This document shows positions 40,294-49,697 of a stretch of 64,000 nt of DNA, in pieces. Each line of letters begins with the position of its first letter. Position 1 is the stretch's first letter. The notes under the pieces are model-generated. The model made no database searches and was not told where the DNA came from. It saw nothing but the letters and a program-made list of their open reading frames with translations. The position numbers and the translations under genes were made by a program. The DNA comes from Pelargonium x hortorum (taxonomy: Eukaryota > Streptophyta > Magnoliopsida > Geraniales > Geraniaceae), in assembly GCA_036897525.1 (NCBI GenBank), contig JAYMTJ010000037.1, forward strand, positions 26,842 through 90,841, given 5' to 3'.

Positions 40294-40376
40294 GTAGTTT
40301 ATCGGTATAGAGGATGGAAACCTTATATGTTTGAGATAGTATCTCTGTAACCGAATAAACCTTACTGTTTAGGAGG
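40294..40376 (+). repeat. hairpin/GGAGG repeat, copy 3 (best stem)
   Basis: GTTTATCGGTATAGAG (40297-40312) pairs with CTCTGTAACCGAATAAAC (40343-40360), with two bulges on the right arm. Inside the loop lies GGAAACC and a small GAGAT/ATCTC option. TTTAGGAGG follows. The upstream flank GTGTAGCTATTAGA also precedes copy 4 of this list (40725). Confidence 0.75.
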
Positions 40377-40724
40377 TCGGTGTAGTGTTATTGTTTAGCA
40401 GAGAGAGAACATGAGTACACGACAGCAAACACAATAATAGCAGCTACTTCTTACTCTTTCTTTTCATTCTTATACTTCTTTGACCTAGCAGGCTTAACTG
40501 ACTTGCTTGTTGATGCCTCTTACTTAGTCTTCTTCTTACTCGTACGGGTTCGATTAGTTCGTGTAGCTATTAGACTCATCTACTGTACTGTATAAGGGTA
40601 CTGGTTAGCTAGTCAGTATATAGAGAGTATGTGCTATGCTGTACTAGATTAGTTGTTGTACTGATACTATGGGTTAAGGAAGGATTGTAATGTACTGTAT
40701 TGGTGTGTTATATATATGTCCTAT

Positions 40725-40764
40725 GAGATTGAGGGAAGGCTTCTTGCCCGACCGGTATCTCTCC
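40725..40764 (+). repeat. hairpin/GGAGG repeat, divergent copy 4
   Basis: GAGAT pairs with ATCTC around GAGGGAAGG and GACCGG blocks, keeping GGGAAGG and ACCGG in the family order but lacking a clear GGAGG. It is called a copy because its upstream flank (GTGTAGCTATTAGAC, then ACTGTATAAGGGTACTGG) resembles the flank of the 40294 copy. Confidence 0.45.
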
Positions 40765-40794
40765 TTTTTAGTGAAAGTTTAAAAAGTAGTCCAG

Positions 40795-41004
40795 CTATAC
40801 ATGAAAAAGCAATAAAAGTGTATATTTAGCTGAGGGATTGTTATCACAAAATGTAGGATTCTCCCTATACAAAAACTCCTCAAAGTCTAAGAAATTCCCC
40901 TGAAATAGGTACTTTTTGAGACATTTGAAATAGAAAAAGCTATTATACTTTAATGACAAGAGCCAGGCAATTCTCCTATACGTAAAAGTACTAAAACTTC
41001 TCAC
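40795..41004 (-). pseudogene. possible Ty1/copia RNase H relic
   Basis: A 69-codon minus-strand frame. Near its end it reads TFCDN-NP-SAKY and then FHV about seven residues later. The copia RNase H has the landmark C-D-N-x-S-A-x and, a little further on, N-P-V-F-H. CDN and SA are exact with one inserted residue between them. Upstream residues match poorly. This is a short match and could be chance. The fragment is antisense to the surrounding repeat copies. Confidence 0.3.
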
Positions 41005-42192
41005 GATCTCTCTAAAATAGACAATCCTTTACCTGGAATTAGAAGCATTATCAAAGGTAACAGGGCAGCTAATTCCTATTTTCTTTCATTTCTAAAAAGT
41101 AGGATAGGATGCCCCTACGCGCAAAAGGAATAAAAGTCTCTTTAACAATAAAATGGGTATCGAGTTCCTTGAAAATCTAGGGTCGCTCTATATGAAAAAC
41201 CCTCTCAAACAGACCGAATAGACAGTCTCTATATGAAAGAAAGGTGGAACTTGCCCCCTATAACAAAGAATTTATAATAAGAAGAGATTCCTCCCTAGGA
41301 CCCGTGAATCGAACTTTAGCGTTGAATCCCTTAGCTTAGGTTTTTGACTTTACCAACCAAGCCTTTCATACATTTTATTAGGAGGGCTCTAAAGACTAAG
41401 GATTTTCATTGCTGCCTTCAAAAGTCAAGAATCAAATAGCTTAGATAGAATAATCTGAAAAAGACAGTGTATGCCCAAATCACAAGAATCTCTCTACTCT
41501 AATAAGTTGACAAATAAAGCGGGTGAATTGAAGTTGAATGACCTTGGGTTCAAGTCCTGTTTTAGATCTTCTGTTCTGTCTGTATCTTAGGTTTCTTAGC
41601 AGCAGAAGTAGTTGTAAGAGCAGTACTTTCTAGGGGCAGTAGGTAAGCAAGGGATTCTCCAAAGCATATAGAGTAGACTTGTAATTGTTCTTGTTTTTAT
41701 TGCTTGTTGTTTTATGATTTCTTTCTATTTACTTACTTCTTTTTGCGATTTCCCGACCGGGTCTCTTCTTCTCTCATAGTAGGTCCCCCAGTAGGAGTTA
41801 GTAAACTCAAAAGAAACAGAACATTGTAGAATCGGGCGGTAAATAGATCCGAATAAAACTAATGGTCAAGCATTCTGGGGAGTTTTTGTGGCATTGATTG
41901 AATCCCCAATTCATTTTTCTTAGCCTTTCTTGAATAGATCGGGAAGTCCTGGTTTTCCTGCAAAAATAGAAAGATAGATGTCGAGTTTAAAGAGTTGTTT
42001 GTACGGTTTCCTCTTGCCAGGAACTGGAAATGTTAAAGTTTTAAAGTATAGGTTCGCTACTTGACAAGTTTATGTTATGGGTTTCGCTTTTTGGTTGGAA
42101 TAAGTCAAGACTTTCTAAGGAATCTTGGTAACAGAACCAGGCCTATCTATAGATTTTAAAGGGTAGTTTTTTTAATAGTTCCGCTTTACTTA
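41005..42192. other. spacer; tRNA-like words and a possible degenerate repeat unit
   Basis: A minus-strand stretch at about 41287-41365 has a D-arm-like GCTT/AAGT around GGTTGGTA and a T-loop word GTTCGATTC, but its T stem and acceptor do not close. Near 41750-41765 the words TTTCCCGACCGGGTCTC resemble the 40725 repeat copy. Neither is firm. Confidence 0.35.
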
Positions 42193-42390
42193 ATGAGATG
42201 TATCAAAACAAGGAGTAAATCTCTTCTCTATAGTTCTATAGTAGAAAAAAGTAGTAAACTCAAAAGAAAGGTGAGAAATCCTTATGCTAAACGAGAAGCG
42301 CCCTACGAAGTCCTTAAATTGGTGATAATTGACATTCTAGGGAGTAAGTTTGATAGAAAGAAAAAGTTGAGACCTTTTCATTTTTTATAG
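42193..42390 (+). pseudogene. possible Ty1/copia integrase N-terminal relic
   Basis: A 65-codon + frame. Its second half reads K-V-R-N-P-Y, then K-R-E-A, then L-K-L-V-x-x-D-x-x-G. Copia integrase, after its zinc-binding C-x-x-C, has G-K-x-x-R-x-P-F ... L-E-L-V/I-H-x-D-x-x-G-P. The order and spacing agree with one gap. The zinc-binding cysteines are not in place. The next catalytic segments are not found downstream. An eye alignment only. Confidence 0.32.
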
Positions 42391-42786
42391 AACAGGAATC
42401 CTGGCAAAATCGAAGTAGTTACTATAGCGAACGGGTTGTCAATAAGCAAAGGGTCATCCGTAGGAAAGGTAGAAAACAAAGTCAAATAGTCTTGTATTCT
42501 TAGGATTTTAGGAGTTAGAGTTAGATTCTCTATTATCCTCTGTATCTGTATGGCTATTAGACTTCTTGAGTAGTAGGAATGGCTAGAGTAGAGGTATGAT
42601 GTTAGCTAGACTGCTAAGGGATATAGTCTATAGGATGGGTAGGTAAGCTAGGAATTCCTATTGTATTGTAGCTTTTGTTGTTTTAGGTTTATTATAGTAA
42701 TAGTCTAGAATAGATAGTAGATAGGGAGTATGTATACTAGTTAGTAAGAGATAGCTAGTAGGTCTAGGGGATCGCCTTCAGTGTCT

Positions 42787-42870
42787 TATGGAGCTTCTCC
42801 ATTGAGAAGGTATGAACCTAAGTTGTACAGGAGTACGTATACCTTACCGAGTAAACTCTAGTTTAGGAGG
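42787..42870 (+). repeat. hairpin/GGAGG repeat, copy 5
   Basis: GGAGCTTCTCCATT, then AAGGTAT (42807-42813) pairing with ATACCTT (42839-42845), GAACCTAAG in the loop, TTACCGAG, and TTTAGGAGG at the end. GGAGCTT at the start and TTTAGGAGG at the end match copy 1. Confidence 0.65.
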
Positions 42871-43159
42871 TTCATGTTTGATAGTTTCTAGTTAGTACAA
42901 AGATACGTTAGAATCCCCATCCATGGACTTCTTCGTCTTCTTGTTCTTACTTGCTTGACTGACTTAGAAGCTTTCTTATCTTCGATACCTCAACTGCAAA
43001 TAAATGACGTTCTAGATATAAAAATTTGTATTGTTTCTTTTGATCTGCATTCCTTTCTTCTTCCTATTCTTTTCTTTGTATTCTGTATCTTAGTAGTAAC
43101 AGTAGAGGCAAGTAGCAAGAGCTTGACTTAGAAGCGGATACTCTTTTGTTTGGGAAGAA

Positions 43160-43244
43160 TGGAGCTACTATACTATAGAGGGTACTAGGTTCCTAATAGG
43201 AGCAAGATAGGATCTCATTTACCGACTGGAGCTTCGCGAGGGGT
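43160..43244 (+). repeat. hairpin/GGAGG repeat, copy 6
   Basis: GGAGCTA, AGAGGGTA, GGTTCC, TTTACCGACTGG, then GCTTCGCGAGGGG in place of GGAGG. The block order is kept. The main stem is poor, with compensating short pairs. CTTCGCGAG after TACCGACT recalls copy 2 (GCAGCAGCGCGGAGG). Confidence 0.5.
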
Positions 43245-43471
43245 TTATTGTTCTAGTATGTTATAGCGAGGAAAGGAAAATAAGCATACCCATACGACTG
43301 ACTTCTTCTTTTGGTTGATTTCATTCTATTCTGTGGTTTAGGAGTGGAAGCAATAAGAGAGCTACTTTCTTAGCGTATATCTAGTCTATGAGTTAGGTGA
43401 AGATAAGGGGTAGTATACACAGGAGTTCTTTTTTGTATATGTATTAGTTCTAGGTCTTTTGTATTATGGCG

Positions 43472-43487
43472 TCTCTACCGGTAGAGA
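43472..43487. repeat. 16-base perfect palindrome made of the repeat's stem words
   Basis: TCTCTACC and its reverse complement meet head to head, then GAGGAGAA follows. It uses the CTCT-ACCG and GTAGAGAGG arm words of the family directly abutting, as if a copy had collapsed by deletion of its loop or two copies had fused. Confidence 0.7.
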
Positions 43488-43600
43488 GGAGAATACCTAG
43501 GTATCCAGTAGCCGGTCAATTAATTTCACTTATAGAATTCCCTGCCGTTTGTAAAGTTTATACAGAAAAAGCAGTACTTTTGCGTGTATATGAATCCTAA

Positions 43601-44901
43601 CTTATTATTAAAAAGGGACAAGAAAACTGCTCTTTATTTTGGGGAAGCCCCTATCTTTTATTTGTCCAGATTCCGACTCTGATATAAAAGTAATAAAAAA
43701 CCTTTGTTTGTATATCGAATTGATATTGAGTTACAAAAAAAGAGTGTTTTCCCCTACATGCAAAATCAATAAAAAGTGTATAAGACTCCCCTTAAGTGGG
43801 CACTTTTGTAGAATAGACTTCTATCCCATATAAAAAGAACTAAGAATTCTCCTCTACAGAAAAGTAAGAAAATACACCTTCTTTTCTTTTACTCTATTTG
43901 GAATCAAAAAAGGTAGAAGCTTTTATTTATGCAATACTATTGTATTACTTTATTAGTTTTTTTTTACCAGGACGGGAATTAGATATTGTATATTTAGTAA
44001 ACAGCTTCCAAATGGTAAGAAAAAAGGGAATACAGTTTCCTTGATCACTTAATTATAACAATTTATAGAAAATACAAGCAGCACCAACTTAGCATTGGCA
44101 AACAAATGGACTGCTTTCAACCAAAGGGTTTCCAGTACTACTATAGTAAACATAAGACTGCTCTCACTGATCAGATAGACCTTCTTTAGCTTTAGAATAC
44201 ACTGATCGGAGAAGTACCTTATCAGAGTCCTCTTTTAGAGCTCCAATTAATAGATTCCTAAACCTTAGGCTGCTCTACTCTCAACAATTCTTTAACACCT
44301 TTAGCATATACTGCCGGGTTTCCATTAACATAACAGAAGACTAGCTTTATAAATAAATAAATATTCTGTGCCTTCAATTGACAGGTTTAAGTCCTTCATA
44401 GCCCTCTGGATAATACCTTGTTATTATTAACTTTCTGAACTAACCAGTTAGAAAAAAATAATAGTGTTTCTAGTAGGAATTCTCGACTCTTATGCATTTC
44501 AGGGTCTTTCAACAATCTTTGATATATTCCAACCCTTGTATCTCGTAATCAGCTTTTTTAGTGCAAACATTCCGGTAACAGAGCATTCCTAGTTTTCAAT
44601 TTAATTAAGATACCTAGAATAATGTATAATTGACAAGACCCTTTTTCCTTTCGCCAAGCAGGAGTTCTCCCAACTGCATATTCTGAAACTTGTGTATTTT
44701 TGAAAAGAATTACTAGTATATATGAATGAAACTCTATAAATAAAATAAAGACTGATGAACAAACATAACAGGATTCTCTATGTCCTAGCCTTTGACTTTT
44801 TTTCCTTAACTAGATAGCTCTGAATGGCGCTTAATAGCTAGGTAGCACTAGAATTTTACAAGAACTCTAACAAACCTTTATTAGGTGTTTCCGAATTAGA
44901 A
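43601..44901. other. spacer, C-rich from about 44.05 kb
   Basis: A 64-codon + frame at 43639-43833 contains C-x-I-x-KKC-I-RLPLS, loosely like the copia C-x-x-G-K-x-x-R-L-P-F-S stretch, but it is too short to call. From about 44050 to the 5S gene the + strand is C-rich. No gene seen. Confidence 0.4.
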
Positions 44902-45010
44902 CCCCTTCGCGGCATGCTTTACAAGGGGAAATTCCCGTATTATCATCAACAAAATAGGTTCGGATTGTGTTCGAGATGGCTATAAGGATTTCACAAGGCT
45001 GTGAAGGGAA
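44902..45010 (-). rRNA. rrn5: 5S ribosomal RNA, bacterial/organelle type
   Basis: The structural RNA of the large ribosomal subunit. Read on the minus strand, the 109-base segment starts TTCCCTTC and ends GAAGGGG, closing helix I over about 7 bp. GTGAAAT pairs with ATTTTGTT (several G-U) as helix II. The loop C hallmark CCATCTCGAACAC is exact. TTGATGATAATACGGG followed by TTTCCCC gives the loop E region and a GGG/CCC helix. The spacing of all blocks follows bacterial 5S, at a length slightly under the usual 115-120. It resembles bacterial and plastid 5S more than the usual land-plant mitochondrial rrn5. No 18S or 26S lies near. The same strand can be read as Y-F-V-D-D in one frame, recalling an RT motif, but the closed terminal helix favours 5S. 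Whether it is expressed is unknown. Confidence 0.72.
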
Positions 45011-46122
45011 GTAAATTAGTAGATATAATTATTTACAGGATTCTTTCGGCGAGGCCCCGTAGCTTACAGCATCCTTTTTTTGCACTTTAGTTTTATTATA
45101 GTATAAAAAGACTCTGGCCCGTCTAATGTAGAAGGTTTTTTACTATCTTACTAACCTTCACTTTAAATATAGCTATCCGATAACAAAGCCGCATATAATA
45201 TATATAAATCTTAATTCTTGTACATATCTAACTTTTCTCGATTTTATTTTACTTAATGACAAAGCGGGTTCACGTCGTATCCCTTATAATATCCCTGTCA
45301 AAACGTCAACTCTGAACAAATAGCTATAGGTATTCTACTCAAGTTCGAGTATAAATGAAAACCTCAAAGCTTATAATACACTAAAGAAGCCCCCTTATTA
45401 TAGGAAGTCTTGGTTTTTTTTAGAGTTACCAGTTTTCTAATTAGTTGTGAATGCTTTCCCGTATATCTATCTCGAGTCTCTAGTAAGTAATCTTTAACTG
45501 TAAGGAAAGCTTCTTAACCTGTTGTTTCTTTCCCTTATTTGTTTTTGTTAGTGTTTTACTTTTACGGTTGAAGGTGTTACTTTCAACAAACACCTAAAAT
45601 CTCCCATGGAATTACTCAATGATGGAAATGATATAGGCTAGGCTGGCTTTTCGGTACCTATTATGTTTGCTGTGAGTGCTTTCCAGTCTAGTACCTCATC
45701 TTTAACAGATGGTAGAATAGGAATTTCCTGTATTGGTGAGTGCGTTCTCAGCTGTATCTATGGAAAGCTAATCTAATATTTATTAATGTATCAATCTTTT
45801 TTTTTGATAAAGAGTTTTTTCTAAGTTTCATAATATAGATAGTAGTTTCGGTAATTCCGGATTTAAAGTAAAGACCTTTCTAATGTCTAATGAGGGATTA
45901 TACCCTTCTAAATTAAAGTAGTACAGTACAGAAATAGTAGAACTCTAGAGCTAAAGAGGTTTCCTGTGTTATTTGAATTTCAGTTTTTTCCTTATCAAAT
46001 TACAACAGCATTTTCCTTGTTGTTAGTTAGGATCTCAGGCATTTCTAGCGAGGTTCTAGGTAAAGGATAAGATAGTAAGATTAGATTGTTCTAGTAGTTA
46101 CGGAATTTAACTCTTGTCCTAT
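45011..46122. other. spacer, T/G-rich in its right half
   Basis: No gene found. From about 45.45 kb the texture returns to the T/G-rich type seen in the 37-43 kb domain, leading into the next repeat copy. Confidence 0.45.
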
Positions 46123-46195
46123 GTAGTTTATCGTTAGAGAGGGAAGAACCTTTTATAGATAATGAGTAAATCTCTCTTACCGCCCGCAACGGAGG
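46123..46195 (+). repeat. hairpin/GGAGG repeat, copy 7 (strong stem)
   Basis: GTAGTTTATCG leads into CGTTAGAGAG (46132-46141), which pairs with CTCTCTTACCG (46172-46182), one bulge. GAAGAACCTT lies in the loop. CCCGCAAC and GGAGG follow. GTAGTTTATCG is shared exactly with the 40294 copy, 6 kb away. Confidence 0.75.
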
Positions 46196-47275
46196 AAGGT
46201 TAATACCATAGAGTTTATTGGAAGTACATACTTCCACTCTTTAAGACCGTCAACATCAAGAGCTAGAAATAAATACTCTCACTTTTTTTTTTCACTTACT
46301 TAAATTGCTTAAAACTGGGAAACCCGAAATATAAGACCGAGACTCCTTCTTAAAAGACTTCCGATTATAAAGAAAAAGAAACTAAGCTTGTTATGAAACT
46401 TACTTGCTAGAGATACTAGCTATAGAGACAAGGAAAGCGCTAACCAAATGGAGGCCCCTGGAAAGGAAATACGAAATACAGTGCCTGCCAAAAAGAATGA
46501 ACTTCCCTTTGTTAGCTAGTGAAACCAATCCTTTTATTTACTAACTCTAATAACCACTTGCTGCTAACATAATAAATCCACTCTATCTTCTAAAGCAACC
46601 CAAACCAAGTAAACCAAACCCGCACTCTTTTCAAAGGGAGACTGCTAAGAGAAACAATTCATTCAGAATGAAGTCCTTCCAAATAGTTAGAATTTGGACT
46701 TGATAGGATGAATGACTTGATTGACAGTCAGTTTGCTTAGTAGTTATTCCTTATACTTTGACTTTGATTCTGTATTCTCAACAGTCCTAGCTATCTCTCT
46801 TTCAGTACCCCACTAAAGTAAAGATAATAAATCAAATATGAAATTGAGGTTGTTAATGAGTTAGGTAGACTCGAGATGATGAGTGTTGGTTAGGAAGTTT
46901 GACTAAGGTTCCTCTGGTTAATTAGTATAGATTCCGAAGACCTGCATAGCTAGCACTCGACTTGGACTGCAATTGAGTTACTAGCAGGTGCATATTATAG
47001 TTCGGTTAGAGCTAGTGGAATGAGAGTCTTTACTTCCTTAGCAGGCGTATTCTGAAACAGGTTTCACTTGCTCTGACTGACAAAGACATTCTCTTCGATT
47101 CTCATTAGCAGCTTTAATTATTTAATTTGTATGCATCCTAATTAGCATCCCTTGACCTAGGATTGGCAGACTTTACCTTTAAGAGTGGTCTTTAGTGTTC
47201 GGTTGACAGCTGACAAGAAAGCTTTATGAGTTGGTTAGGTGTTAAAGATAATAACTTATTAGTTAATTAGTTAAA
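46196..47275. other. spacer: C-rich to about 46.7 kb, then G/T-rich
   Basis: The skew changes sign near 46.7 kb, where the first half is AC-rich. No gene found. The last 150 bases before the next frame might hold more of the same retroelement fragment, but I could not follow it. Confidence 0.4.
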
Positions 47276-47617
47276 GTGTCTCCTTTACTTTATAACTTAA
47301 TTACAAAGAAGATCTATATTGACCACATGATCAACTTTTCCACAAAAACTGCTTTAGTCTACCAAGCCCCAGGACATGAGATTCTTAAATTGTACGAATT
47401 GCGGGAATGTTTCCTATTATTATTATACATCATAACACCTAAACTTATACATCACATCAAGAACCTTTCCTGGAATGGAGTACCTATATACTGGGGGCAT
47501 TCTAAAAGCTCTATAATTCGCAGAACAGGACCTGTACTTAAAGGGGTAAGTATTCCATATTATTATATAAGCGAGCGATATTCTGACTCTAGCCAAACAA
47601 AGACAATAAATAAATAG
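47276..47617 (+). pseudogene. 113-codon frame, possible Ty1/copia RNase H relic
   Basis: The frame opens with GTG. The middle reads H-E then L-Y-E-L, near the place of the copia motif A-E-A-E-Y-x-A-L. About 35 residues later comes V-PIY-xxx-S-x-SI, matching P-I-Y-C-D-N-x-S-A-I. PV, then SI, then YYYISER follow at the spacing of N-P-V-F-H ... K-H-I-x-I-R-Y-H-F-I-R-E-R. Roughly 13 of 36 positions agree over that part with one gap. The catalytic D of CDN is lost, so it would be inactive. It is the second-longest frame in the window, yet still within chance length. An uncharacterised plant mitochondrial ORF is the alternative. Confidence 0.4.
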
Positions 47618-49478
47618 CGCTGATTTTCTTTTGGTAGTATATTCTTTAAGTACCCCGAACTGAAATATTCATTACATTATTCATTGTATGTGGGACTATT
47701 CTCCTAAAAGAAAAAAGGTCTGAGTCCTATAAATAAATTACATTTTCCTAATCCTAAGACTTCTTGAGGCAAGGCTTACTGACCCGGTGAGAATAATTTA
47801 CAGTAATAAAAGGGGTTACTAGTACTACTAAATATTTAGAAAAATCCCTAGTTTCCACGGACGACATTTTAGCTGCGCTTGTCCAACAATATGCTTACTT
47901 CAGTCAAAATAGAGGGGTACGTACCTAAAGTAGAAGCCTGTGGTATTATTGACCTAGTTTTTTTGTTTCTTATAATCGGTAAATAAAGGATAACCGGTTA
48001 CTAGTATAACAACATAAGAAGCCCTATTAATTAAATAATGAGGCTGACAGGCATTTGAGACGTAAAAGAAAAAGGGTTGACAACAAAGATTTGCCTTAAT
48101 TCTCAGTAAATTGAATATTATTAAGATGCTGTTCATTAAGAGCTAAACCCTCTTGTACTTCGCTTAGAATCGACTAAAGCATAAGGCCCCAGCGGAAACT
48201 TTATTAAGCTATGAAATAGCTGTTTATAGAGAGCTCCTACTTGGCTTCTTTCTATCTAATGGGTGTTAGGAAATTTGTAAGCAAAGATGAGTCCAAAAAA
48301 TCTCTTTATTATCGTAAAGGGCTGTTAGTTAGATTCCTTTTAGTAAGGGGGGAAGAGTCGTTCACAAACAAGGACGAAGGGTTGGGACTCTCTTCAAGTA
48401 ATCTCCCCTAACTCCGGGTTAAAAAAGTTTTAGTACTTTTTTTGTAGACTTTTTGGGGGGTGTAGAAGCATAAGATTGAAAAAGTTCATAACATAGCTCA
48501 GAGTAAAGCCCCTTTCTATTTAGAAAATATAAGCAGGGTTTTGGAAACAACATGAAATGGTACAAGTGCTAGTGTAAGACTCTTCTTGGATTTGATTGCC
48601 GATATTTTTTTAGGGGCCTCCCACTTTCTTTTGGCTGTTGCTAAGCCTATATCCATCCTCAAGTGGAAATTATGGCATGTTATAATAGCGATTATATACG
48701 AAATGGAAATACCGAGTTTGTCAAAAAACTTTTCTAGTAAAGATAAGAGCTGTATTTTCTAATTTATATATAGGGAATGCTTTTAGTCTTTCCTGTTAAA
48801 TCTAATGAATGCTATTTCAAAATTCTAGCTGTTAAAATGAAGGGTACTATTATAATCAAGTCGGCAGTCTAATTGGTATAACAATGTTTTAGTTTTCTTT
48901 AGTTTAACGCGAAAATTTTATGCCTAGTTAAAACGGGATGAAACCCGGTCTGGACTACGAGCCTATGAAGGAAAGATTAAGTCAAAGTGTCCTTGGATAA
49001 TCAGGAGAGTTCAAAATGATTCTAAAGACGGGGAGAAGTAAAATATTGAAATGAAAAAAAAAACATAAAACTCTTACAACACCCAAGCAAATATGAATAT
49101 GGGCTATAATATGCTTTAAACTTAAATTATACAAACTTTTTTAATTTAAAAGTTGTGTATTTTTTTATCATATAAATAATAATCAAATAATGAGTAAAAT
49201 TCTTTAATATTAATATTAGAGTAATGCCTAGGAAACTTTTAGGTATTGTATTACTACAATACAACTGGTTTTGCCCTAAAAGGTTCTTTTGTTGAAAAGG
49301 AATAATGCAAATCAAGACTTCACTTTCGCCTTTTACTCTAGATATGATCTAAGTAAAGGAGTTACTTAACTAGTAATATACCCAAACCGTATTCTACACG
49401 GGGTCCCTTTTTTTAAAGGTTGATAAAATTAGAATAACAGAATGCATACAAAAAAATAGACTCCTATTGCTCTCTTAT
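47618..49478. other. AT-rich spacer, no gene seen
   Basis: Nothing recognised. Two short minus-strand frames (47954-48136 and 49127-49315) have no family resemblance. Confidence 0.45.
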
Positions 49479-49697
49479 CTACCGGTAACATAAATTGCCT
49501 TTCATATCACCGAAAACTTTATATACATGATTTACGTACAAATGTCTTAGAACTTTATATAAGGATTCCGCGGAGACCCTTTCTTTATTTTGCAACCCAT
49601 TTATTTCTATTATGAGATTTTGTTTACTCTGAAAAGCCCGCCCGGGATATATCCCATATCTAAAGGAACTCCTTTGATTGAATCTGCAGTTTACCAT
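49479..49697 (-). pseudogene. possible Ty1/copia reverse transcriptase relic (middle part)
   Basis: A 72-codon minus-strand frame. V then F, IY and F near its start fall close to the spacing of D-V-K-x-A-F-L-N-G ... E-E-I-Y-M-x-x-P-x-G-F. Some 24 residues on, SLY then Y-K-V-F matches K-S-L-Y-G-L-K-Q-x-P-R-x-W-Y-x-K-F. GLKQ and PR are not kept. This is an eye match only. The frame is no longer than chance would give. Confidence 0.3.

Larger units (their letters stand above)
37140..43600. other. strongly G-rich (positive GC-skew) domain carrying the hairpin/GGAGG repeat family
   Basis: Sampled lines give G:C of about 18:7 (38641), 17:3 (39721), 19:3 (40141) and 18:7 (42601) on +, the mirror of the C-rich domain at 26.4-32.5 kb. 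It contains most copies of the structured repeat listed below, separated by T-rich pyrimidine tracts with CTTCTTACTT and TGACTTAG words. No protein gene is recognised. The domain edges are approximate. Confidence 0.7.

Noticed and set aside
42560-42625. Group I intron core (AGACT ... GATATAGTCT)
   Set aside because: The P7-like halves are only about a dozen bases apart, leaving no room for P3/P8, and no P, Q or R elements are present.
37140-46200. CRISPR array (regularly spaced repeats)
   Set aside because: The repeat copies are degenerate, irregularly spaced (hundreds to thousands of bases), and no cas-like frame exists. The host also appears eukaryotic.
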